From Candidatus Firestoneibacteriota bacterium (lineage in GTDB: Bacteria; Oederibacteriota; JAAXVQ01): a stretch of DNA of 8,230 nucleotides. The translations under genes were made by a program, and so were the position numbers. Each line of letters starts with the position of its first letter. Within the stretch, counting starts at the first letter, position 1. Where the stretch lies: positions 1 to 8,230 of the forward strand of contig JAAXVQ010000019.1 of assembly GCA_013335425.1 (NCBI GenBank), given 5' to 3'. The notes below the pieces were generated by a model. It was not told the DNA's origin, did no database searches, and saw only the letters and a list, made by a program, of their open reading frames with translations. Shown one piece after another: positions 1-4,955 of this stretch.

Positions 1-242
1 AGTCCTACGAGATCGACCTTTACGAGAAGAACGCGGAGAAACTGCGTGAGGCCTTCTCTCCGTGGATCGGAGCGGGTCGCCGGGTCAGCAGCCCGACGGC
101 CGCCGAGCCCCGCCGCCGGGCTGCGCGCCGGTCCGAGGACACCGCCGACATCCGCCGCTGGGCGGCCGAGAACGGGATTCCCGTGTCCACCCGCGGGCGC
201 ATCTCGGCGGACCTGCGGGCCCGGTACGAAGCCGCCCACTAG
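1..242 (+). CDS. lsr2: Lsr2-family nucleoid-associated protein, C-terminal part (5' end outside window)
   Basis: Read from base 3 to a TAG at 240-242, this gives 79 residues. Lsr2 is a small actinobacterial H-NS-like protein that binds AT-rich DNA and silences foreign genes. The visible part begins in the N-terminal dimerisation domain (YEIDLYEKNAEKLREAF, then the W-x-GAGRRV turn). A basic linker rich in Arg and Ala follows. The C-terminal DNA-binding domain comes last, with an SEDTADIRRWAAENG helix and the minor-groove RGR motif in VSTRGRISADL, ending RYEAAH. The family is about 110 residues long, so about 30 N-terminal residues are missing beyond the window edge. Base composition and strand differ sharply from all genes to the right. 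Family assignment is confident; its presence beside these neighbours is discussed as a finding. Confidence 0.93.
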   Translation, partial: SYEIDLYEKNAEKLREAFSPWIGAGRRVSSPTAAEPRRRAARRSEDTADIRRWAAENGIPVSTRGRISADLRARYEAAH

Positions 243-340
243 GCCTCCGGCCAGGTTTCGGCGGCGCCGGGGTAGCGGCGGCGAAACGGACGCATCCGGC
301 CGATCGGGCAGGGACAGACGGCGTCGGAGCGGTGCGGGGG

Positions 341-357
341 CGACCCTTTCAGGGTCG
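341..357. repeat. Perfect 7-bp hairpin, TTC loop
   Basis: CGACCCT (341-347) is followed by TTC and then its exact reverse complement AGGGTCG (351-357). It lies about 100 bases downstream of the Lsr2 stop. There is no T-run directly after it on the + strand (GAAACCAAAAA follows), so it is not a textbook intrinsic terminator for lsr2. High-GC actinobacterial terminators often lack T-runs, so a termination role remains possible. Confidence 0.6.
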
Positions 358-372
358 AAACCAAAAACGTAC

Positions 373-410
373 CCGGGGGCGGCGCCCGCCTACGGCGGCC
401 TTGCCCCCGG
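373..410. repeat. Long GC-rich hairpin with 8-bp perfect outer stem
   Basis: CCGGGGGC (373-380) pairs exactly with GCCCCCGG (403-410). A GGC/GCC pairing can extend the stem inward across a two-base TT bulge. The 22-base interior is itself GC-rich and partly self-complementary. It is the second of three consecutive inverted repeats and could act in termination or as part of a structured element. Confidence 0.55.
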
Positions 411-1322
411 CTATTGTTGTGTCAGGCCTTCGGCCTGAGTTGGCCGAGCCGGTCGATGGGGTCGCGATCTGCTTCCTGTTTTCCTTTCTGGAGCCGAGCC
501 ACGAACAGCGCCTTGCCAAGGCGATTCGAGCCCGGAAACCCGACCTCCTTCGGCTAAAAACGGAGCGATCATTAAAGAACGCATGGCGGTTGGAGCCGCG
601 TCCAGCCGAAAGCGAAAATCCTTTTGGATATCGGTGATCACCAAAGCCGTGCGGTGCTGCACGGCCCAAATCCCATATTGGTCTTCTAAAATCGCTTCCT
701 TGGAGGCCTCTCCGGGCAGAGCTCCCAGCAGGGGGTTTTTCCCATCCGGCGGAATATAAGCCGTCAAATACCGCCCGCGCTCGGCGCCGATCACATCGCG
801 CAATTCCTTAATGACGACTTCCATCAATTTAGACAATTCCAACTGGGTTCCAAACACGCGAGAAACCCTGTTGAGCAGAAAATATTTTTGGACTTTTTTC
901 TGGTTGGTGACCGTAATGACCAAATCCGATTTGTATTGTTCCCGCGCCAAAACCAAACGTTCTTCCAGGGAAAACAGGTATTCCCGGTGGGTGCGTTCTT
1001 CGCGGCTTAAACGATGACGAAAAAAACCGACGATACCCCAACCCAAGATCAGGGAGAAGCATTCCAACCAAACGTTCAAATGCAAACCTGCGGGCTCCCG
1101 CAAATGGGAGTAGAAAAACAGGGGCAAGGCCGTCACCAGCAGGCCGCCGCTGGTGGCCGCATTCACCAGACTCATGGCGCCCCACACGGCCGGCAAGGCC
1201 AGGATGAGCCAGGAGGCGTATTCCGTGCCCTGAAGCTCCCAAGACATGATCATGGGAACGATCAGCAGCAACGCCACCGCACTTCGGCGGATCCAAGGGT
1301 AGTTGTTCAGCCAGGGCCACAT
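411..1322 (-). CDS. Membrane-anchored GAF-domain signalling protein, C-terminus lost at the sequence join
   Basis: The ATG at 1322 lies one base after the coaE stop, with GGAGGA ten bases upstream inside coaE, so the two are translationally coupled. Residues about 13-102 form hydrophobic membrane segments (VALLLIVPMIMSW; then WLILALPAVWGAM onward to YSHL; then CFSLILGWGIVGFF). A basic, probably coiled-coil linker follows at about 103-150. A GAF sensor domain begins near 155 (VSRVFGTQLELSKLMEVVIKEL) and includes AVQHRTALVITDI and SLMIAPFLAEGGRVSGL. Homology stops near residue 265 (position about 530). The remaining 38 residues, to a TAG at 411-413, are Arg/Pro/Ser-rich and look like translation of unrelated DNA. 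Such proteins usually continue into an output domain such as GGDEF or a histidine kinase; none is present, so the output is unknown. Confidence 0.75.
   Translation of the reverse strand: MWPWLNNYPWIRRSAVALLLIVPMIMSWELQGTEYASWLILALPAVWGAMSLVNAATSGGLLVTALPLFFYSHLREPAGLHLNVWLECFSLILGWGIVGFFRHRLSREERTHREYLFSLEERLVLAREQYKSDLVITVTNQKKVQKYFLLNRVSRVFGTQLELSKLMEVVIKELRDVIGAERGRYLTAYIPPDGKNPLLGALPGEASKEAILEDQYGIWAVQHRTALVITDIQKDFRFRLDAAPTAMRSLMIAPFLAEGGRVSGLESPWQGAVRGSAPERKTGSRSRPHRPARPTQAEGLTQQ
422..438. repeat. Perfect 7-bp hairpin with C(UUCG)G-type tetraloop
   Basis: TCAGGCC (422-428), TTC, GGCCTGA (432-438) form a perfect inverted repeat. In + strand RNA the apex is C-UUCG-G, the exceptionally stable tetraloop, which suggests a real RNA structure transcribed rightward past lsr2. 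On the - strand the same bases include the TGA that closes the unrecognised frame from 553. No T-run follows on the + strand. Confidence 0.6.
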
Positions 1323-1323
1323 G

Positions 1324-2067
1324 CTACGTGTTTCCTCCAGCAGCTTTCGTCAAAAGCCGGGACCAGATTTTTTCAACCGCCAAGCGCAAATCCCGATTCG
1401 AACCGGTATTGGACAGCACGCAATCGGAAATTTTCCGATAGGCCGCATCCGGCCATTGCGCCCGCACCCGCGCCCGGGCTTGCGCCGGACTTAAACGCTT
1501 GCGCTTTGCCAGCCGCTGCGCGCGTACCGCTTGCGAAGCCCGCACCCACAGGACTACGTCACCCAAGCCGCGAAATGAAGGTTCGGGATACACGGCCATG
1601 TCCAGCACCAGCGGCCGCCGGCTGCGCTGCCGATGCTGCGCGACGGTCTCGTCGAGCAATTGCCGCAACCGGGGTTGAACTATGCGGTTCAGACGCTTCA
1701 AGGCCGCGGGGCGGGAAAACACCAACGCCCGCAATCGGTCGCGACGGATATTGCCCCGGGGCCCGATAACCCACGGTAATTGGGTAAACGCGCGACCCTG
1801 CCGATCGTTAAAATCGCCGGGAGAAAAAACCGGACGGAGGGCAACACGGCGGCCTTTTAATAATGCGCCGCAAAACGCCTCCAACAGATCGTGCCAAGCA
1901 GGTTCGCCCGGACGCAACAGGGTCCGTACGTACCGATCCACCTCCACCACCCGAGCGTGCCGTTTTTGAAGCTCCGCCGCCACCGTGCTTTTGCCGGTTC
2001 CGGTTCCACCGGTTAGGACTATGACGACGGCCGGACGTTTGCTCCCCGGTAAACGCGCGCCTTTAAT
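1324..2067 (-). CDS. coaE: Dephospho-CoA kinase, probable ATT start
   Basis: CoaE phosphorylates the 3'-hydroxyl of dephospho-CoA, the last step of coenzyme A synthesis, in the cytosol. The P-loop GGTGTGKST precedes an Asp region (VVEVDRYVRTLL). Next come a G-N-I-R-R-D-R-L segment with following VF, an IVQP motif (usually IvHP), and a region resembling the conserved hydrophobic strand (VLDMAVYPEP). An Arg-rich lid (AQRLAKRKRLS) and QWPDAAYRKISDCVLSNTGS close the protein. The first ATG/GTG/TTG in frame is a GTG at 1983, which would remove the P-loop. The only upstream candidate with a ribosome site is ATT at 2067, with GGAG seven bases before it, overlapping the TAA of the M23 gene (ATTAA). 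That gives 247 residues with the P-loop at 20-28; CoaE is usually about 200. Function is confident; the start is inferred, and a sequence error is possible. Confidence 0.85.
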   Translation of the reverse strand: MKGARLPGSKRPAVVIVLTGGTGTGKSTVAAELQKRHARVVEVDRYVRTLLRPGEPAWHDLLEAFCGALLKGRRVALRPVFSPGDFNDRQGRAFTQLPWVIGPRGNIRRDRLRALVFSRPAALKRLNRIVQPRLRQLLDETVAQHRQRSRRPLVLDMAVYPEPSFRGLGDVVLWVRASQAVRAQRLAKRKRLSPAQARARVRAQWPDAAYRKISDCVLSNTGSNRDLRLAVEKIWSRLLTKAAGGNT

Positions 2068-2959
2068 GGATCGACTCCAGGGCTTTTTTCACGTTGACCG
2101 GAATACCGGCCACGAAAATTTGAAACCAAAGACGGTTCCCTACCGCCGCACCGCCCGTATGCCCAGCGCGCCCGAGTTTGGTTCCGCGTACGACCACTTG
2201 GCCGGTTTTCACCTTCAGAGAATGCAGATGGGCATACAAAGATGCGAAAGAAAAGCCGTGGTCGATCAACACGACATTGCCCAACATGGGGAAAAAACCG
2301 GCCAACAGCACTTTGCCTTTGGCCGCCGCCATGACATCCCAGGTATTGCCGTGGGCCAAGGGTTCGATTTCCAAACCGGCCAGGGTCAACGTGTCTTTAC
2401 CGTTGTAGCGCCTTTGGGTGCCGTAAACGGCTCGGATCTCCCCGGCCAACGGCAAAATAAAATCCTGCCGACGTTCGGGCTGATATTCGGCACGGGTCAA
2501 AACCGCCCGCAGTTCCCGCTGTTCCTTTTCCCAGGCGGCAGGATCAAACGTCCTGCATTTCACCGATTGGGGAGCATCCTCCAGGGCCAAAGGCACAATT
2601 AAAAACGGAAAAGTTTCTTTGAGTTCCCGCCGGGAACCCTCAAGCTGAAAGGTGGCCGTGATGGCGTAGTCACCGGAGGGCGTTTCCCAGGGCACGGCCA
2701 TAAAAGCAGTCATGAGCGGTTCTTTGAGATCACGGCGCACAAAGGGTACATAGACGTGTTCTAAAAACAAAATGCGCGCTGCCGTAACTTTCGGTGGGAG
2801 CTTCAGGCTGAAATTGACAATGTCGCCCGGCTGGGCTTCCTGCGCAGGCGCAATATACTCGATTTTTTCCCGGACTTGTTCCTCCACGGAAGCGCAGCCC
2901 AATAGGCTCAGGCACAAGCAAGCCGCCCAACCAAATTTGCCCCTTGACGACAAAGGCAT
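2063..2959 (-). CDS. Lipoprotein with N-terminal beta-sandwich and degenerate M23/LytM domain, probably inactive
   Basis: The start is the ATG at 2959: it has an AGGGAAGGAG ribosome site and opens a lipoprotein signal (residues 1-21, lipobox LLGC, Cys22). A longer in-frame reading from 3124 would bury the signal and begin before the promoter. The 298-residue product has an Ig-like region at about 40-122 (PGDIVNFSLKLP ... PSGDYAITATF), a charged linker, then an M23 fold at about 168-290 (GNVVLIDHG, SLYAHLHSLKVKTG, RGTKLGRAGHTGG). Aligned by eye to LytM/M23, the first His is Leu193, the Asp ligand is Glu197, and the H-x-H pair is Arg276/Trp278; only His244 of YAHL remains. All three zinc ligands are therefore gone. 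By analogy with EnvC and NlpD it may regulate an amidase rather than cut peptidoglycan; that is inference. Confidence 0.85.
   Translation of the reverse strand: MPLSSRGKFGWAACLCLSLLGCASVEEQVREKIEYIAPAQEAQPGDIVNFSLKLPPKVTAARILFLEHVYVPFVRRDLKEPLMTAFMAVPWETPSGDYAITATFQLEGSRRELKETFPFLIVPLALEDAPQSVKCRTFDPAAWEKEQRELRAVLTRAEYQPERRQDFILPLAGEIRAVYGTQRRYNGKDTLTLAGLEIEPLAHGNTWDVMAAAKGKVLLAGFFPMLGNVVLIDHGFSFASLYAHLHSLKVKTGQVVVRGTKLGRAGHTGGAAVGNRLWFQIFVAGIPVNVKKALESIH
2065..2078 (-). promoter_or_regulatory. Ribosome site and ATT start of coaE overlapping the upstream stop
   Basis: GGAG lies at 2078-2075, seven bases before ATT at 2067-2065. The last T and A positions of the ATTAA are shared with the TAA (2065-2063) of the M23-like gene. 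An in-frame TGA shortly upstream leaves no ATG, GTG or TTG that would keep the P-loop. The arrangement mimics the usual ATGA coupling. ATT starts are known, for example in infC of E. coli. Confidence 0.5.
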
Positions 2960-3059
2960 GCTCCTTCCCTGGAATTGGTTTACTGCATTGTGTTTGTCGC
3001 GAACAGTTTTCGATGGTTGGCGAACGTGCCCTCGCGCCGCATCTATGTAAATCAACTCC

Positions 3060-3087
3060 ATTTTAATGGCGAATTGAACGGCGTCAA
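3060..3087 (-). promoter_or_regulatory. Sigma70-type promoter for the M23-like / coaE / GAF block
   Basis: On the - strand, TTGACG (plus 3082-3087; five of six bases match TTGACA) is separated by 16 bases from TAAAAT (plus 3060-3065; five of six match TATAAT). Transcription would start near 3052, about 93 bases before the ATG at 2959. It lies in the only sizeable gap of the right-hand piece, where a new transcription unit is expected. A tract of T, AT and A runs directly upstream of the -35 box resembles an UP element. Confidence 0.6.
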
Positions 3088-3090
3088 GGT

Positions 3091-3106
3091 TTTTTATATA
3101 TAAAAA
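3091..3106. repeat. 16-bp A+T-only palindrome upstream of the -35 box
   Basis: TTTTT-ATATAT-AAAAA is perfectly self-complementary and lies four bases beyond the -35 hexamer of the predicted promoter. It may be an UP element that raises promoter strength through RNA polymerase alpha contacts, or a binding site for a nucleoid protein. Its A+T content stands out against the surrounding DNA. Confidence 0.5.
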
Positions 3107-3192
3107 CAGACGCAACCCGACCACCGCTTTTTTTCATGTAAGGTTTTTCAGGGAAACGCGTCGGAGGCGGGTCGGAAAAATTCAAGAATGCT

Positions 3193-3741
3193 TCATTCCG
3201 GCCTGATATTTTCAAACGCCTTGATGTTGTTCATCCACATGATCCAGGCGTCTTCGTTGTTGTCGTTATAATATTTTTTACGCAGGGCCACCAGTTGAAA
3301 ACCGTATTTCTCGTAGAGCTTTTGCGCAGCTTCGTTGCTCGCGCGGACTTCCAAAGTGGCTCGTTCCATACCCAAACGGCGGGCCAAACGCATGGCGGCA
3401 AAGAGCAGGCGTTCGCCGATTTTATGCCGCCGAAAAGCCGGGTGCACCGCCAGGTTGGTGATATGCGCCTCTTTGGTGATTTTCCAAAAGCCCATATAGC
3501 CCACCACATGCTCCTTACAACGGGCAATAAGGTAATGGGCCATGTCCGGGTTTTTGAATTCGTCCTCGAACATGGTCCGGGTCCAGGGGGTGCGGAAGGA
3601 GCTCTGCTCCACCCAGAGCACCCCGTCGAGATCCTCAGGGCGCATTTCCCGGATCTCAATTTCCAAATTCTCCAAGCCGCCCACTTCCGTGGCGGAATCG
3701 GGAAGACCTTGGCCGTTGTGCTCCTGCCCCAGGTTAAGCAT
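3193..3741 (-). CDS. rimI: Ribosomal protein S18-alanine N-acetyltransferase family (GNAT)
   Basis: A GNAT-fold enzyme expected to transfer acetyl from acetyl-CoA to a protein N-terminus, classically ribosomal protein S18. Visible motifs are IREMRPEDLDGVLWVEQ at the start of the fold, HITNLAVHPAFRRHKIGERLL with the acetyl-CoA-binding R-x-x-x-I-G segment, and NEAAQKLYEKYGF. The RimI signature RKKYYNDNNEDAWIMW follows. The ATG at 3741 overlaps the tsaB stop by eight bases and has GGGTGG seven bases upstream. A GTG at 3753 is also in frame. The 182 residues include about 28 extra N-terminal residues before the fold, compared with about 150 for typical RimI, so an internal start cannot be excluded. 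Location next to tsaB is the usual RimI context. Confidence 0.9.
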   Translation of the reverse strand: MLNLGQEHNGQGLPDSATEVGGLENLEIEIREMRPEDLDGVLWVEQSSFRTPWTRTMFEDEFKNPDMAHYLIARCKEHVVGYMGFWKITKEAHITNLAVHPAFRRHKIGERLLFAAMRLARRLGMERATLEVRASNEAAQKLYEKYGFQLVALRKKYYNDNNEDAWIMWMNNIKAFENIRPE

Positions 3742-4453
3742 GCCGGTTACCACCCAAACGCGCGGCGTTTTGCCGTGCCTTCATTTCCTCCGCTTGGGTG
3801 CGCCGCAGGTATAAGGGGATTAAGGCTTCGGGAACCGTGCCGCCTGCGGCTAAAGCTGCAGCCGCCAACCCCGCCAACGTCACGGCACTGGGCAGGCGGA
3901 ACGCTTCGGGAACCAGTTCGAACGCTATGCCTGGTTTGGCTTGCGCCAACTGTGGTTGCCATTGGACGACCGCCGGTCCGGCCAGGGTACAAACGCCGCT
4001 CTCCGGCAGAGCGAGCACCAAAGCGTCCCAGGTGAGCAGACTCTCGGCCATCCGCGGGACATAGTCGTTTGCCCGGCGCTCATAGAGCGCGGCATAAAAC
4101 ATTCCCTGGCGGGCGTCTTCCAAAACCAAAACCAAATCCGCATGGGTTCCGGCTGCGATGACTTGAAAGCTGGATACGCCGGCCACGGGCAGTTGCAGCG
4201 CCTGGGCTATGCCTTGCACCGTGGCAATGCCCACGCGCAAACCCGTGAAGGAACCCGGGCCCAAACCCACTGCCAAGGCGCCGATATCCCGGGGAGAGAG
4301 TTGGCGTTCCCGCAGCACTTGCTCGATCTCCGTTAAAATCGTCTCCGCATGCCGCCGTTCGGGAAAGCGCTCGCTGAGTCCCAAAACTTCGCCGTTTTCC
4401 CAAATTGCAACGGACAAACGCGGTGTCGAAGTGTCCACGCTCAAAATTTTCAT
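3734..4453 (-). CDS. tsaB: tRNA threonylcarbamoyladenosine biosynthesis protein TsaB
   Basis: TsaB is an ASKHA-fold partner that dimerises with TsaD and, with TsaE, completes N6-threonylcarbamoylation of A37 in ANN-decoding tRNAs. Evidence is the N-terminal KILSVDTSTPRLSVAIWENG strand-turn, RRHAETILTEIEQVL (the RNHSE-like helix), and the family signature GLGPGSFTGLRVGIATVQGIA. LEDARQGMFYAALY follows. The C-terminal part ends in the PLYLRRTQAEE pattern common in the family. I chose the ATG at 4453, with GAGG five bases upstream, over an in-frame GTG two codons earlier. The 239 residues match the family. It lies 58 bases after tsaE with no obvious promoter between, and overlaps rimI at its 3' end. 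Confidence 0.95.
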   Translation of the reverse strand: MKILSVDTSTPRLSVAIWENGEVLGLSERFPERRHAETILTEIEQVLRERQLSPRDIGALAVGLGPGSFTGLRVGIATVQGIAQALQLPVAGVSSFQVIAAGTHADLVLVLEDARQGMFYAALYERRANDYVPRMAESLLTWDALVLALPESGVCTLAGPAVVQWQPQLAQAKPGIAFELVPEAFRLPSAVTLAGLAAAALAAGGTVPEALIPLYLRRTQAEEMKARQNAARLGGNRHA

Positions 4454-4511
4454 AGCCACCTCTTCGGCAAATCCCCTTTAAATCCCGGAGCCATCAGCGC
4501 TATCACTGTCC

Positions 4512-4955
4512 TCAACCCAGAATGGGACGAACCACCCGAATACGCCGGTCATTTTCCCCCATAATCTCAAACGTGATGTCCCAACGCTTCTCGGGCATCA
4601 GGTGCGGGGCTTTCTCCGCCCATTCCACCACGGAAACACCGGAGGAATAAAAATATTCCTCGTACCCCAAATCTTCCAATTCTTCCGGACGATTGAGGCG
4701 ATAGAGATCAAAATGGTACAAGGGACGCGCCCCGGGATATTCGTTGATCAAGGTGAACGTCGGACTTGTCGCCGTGCGCTCCGCACGCAAACCCCGCGCG
4801 AGACCCTTAACCCACGCGGTTTTCCCGGCGCCCAGGTTTCCATGCAAACACACCACGTCTCCGTTTTGCAGTTCCTCGGCCAAGCGTTCTCCCAAACTCT
4901 CGGTCTGTTCCACCGCGTGGGTTTCAAAGGTGCGTTCCTCGAAGCGCCCGGTCAT
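4512..4955 (-). CDS. tsaE: tRNA threonylcarbamoyladenosine biosynthesis ATPase TsaE
   Basis: TsaE is the small P-loop ATPase that binds TsaBD and allows repeated t6A37 formation. Walker A is GNLGAGKT (residues about 39-46). The switch segment SPTFTLINEY, the HFDLYRL strand and VSVVEWAEKAPHLMP, where the acidic Walker-B-like Glu lies, are all present in order. The 147 residues are typical. The ATG at 4955 overlaps the thiL TGA as ATGA with GGAGG four bases upstream, which indicates coupled translation. A much longer open frame continues upstream to 5438, but that is a shadow inside thiL. The companion tsaD is not in the window. Confidence 0.96.
   Translation of the reverse strand: MTGRFEERTFETHAVEQTESLGERLAEELQNGDVVCLHGNLGAGKTAWVKGLARGLRAERTATSPTFTLINEYPGARPLYHFDLYRLNRPEELEDLGYEEYFYSSGVSVVEWAEKAPHLMPEKRWDITFEIMGENDRRIRVVRPILG

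Larger units (their letters stand above)
243..530. other. GC-rich, hairpin-rich non-coding stretch up to the sequence join
   Basis: No convincing gene lies between the Lsr2 stop and the point where the GAF protein homology ends. The stretch holds three perfect-stem inverted repeats within 100 bases (341-357, 373-410, 422-438), annotated separately. On the - strand a frame is open from 553 to a TGA at 422-424. It could be the tail of a gene convergent to lsr2, or a 26-residue ORF from a GTG at 502; I do not recognise it. Composition matches the Lsr2 side rather than the right-hand genes, so I infer it belongs to the actinobacterial piece. The exact join cannot be placed better than about 520-550. 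Confidence 0.55.
2960..3192. other. Intergenic region separating the two gene blocks
   Basis: No gene is supported here. On the - strand the region contains a promoter (3060-3087), an A+T-rich palindrome upstream of it (3091-3106), and an expected 5' leader of roughly 95 bases to the M23-like ATG. The M23 frame is open through this stretch but has no ribosome site or protein-like sequence. No strong terminator for the upstream rimI operon could be found. Confidence 0.7.

Noticed and set aside
411..530. A GGDEF or kinase output domain for the GAF protein, possibly in another frame
   Set aside because: All three - strand frames were read past residue 265; no GGDEF, HisKA or other output motif appears, so a frameshift alone does not explain the truncation.
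62..637. A 191-residue + strand ORF overlapping lsr2 and the join
   Set aside because: Its Pro/Gly/Arg-rich composition is typical of an out-of-frame reading in high-GC DNA, and it crosses the probable join.
1014..1769. Long + strand ORFs antisense to the GAF gene, coaE, rimI, tsaB, tsaE and thiL (for example 1014-1769, 3295-4035, 4744-5472)
   Set aside because: All lie opposite well-supported genes, resemble no family, and are expected from codon bias on the other strand.
2960..3124. A 55-residue N-terminal extension of the M23-like lipoprotein
   Set aside because: It has no ribosome site, would hide the lipoprotein signal, and begins upstream of the predicted promoter.
3176..3198. A possible intrinsic terminator after rimI on the - strand (GAATG/CATTC stem followed by a short T-run)
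   Set aside because: The 5-bp AT-rich stem has the stop codon in its loop and only five T residues, so it is too weak to call.
3734..4453. A complete t6A system in the window
   Set aside because: Only tsaB and tsaE are present; no tsaD or tsaC sequence was found, and the linkage itself is common and not novel.
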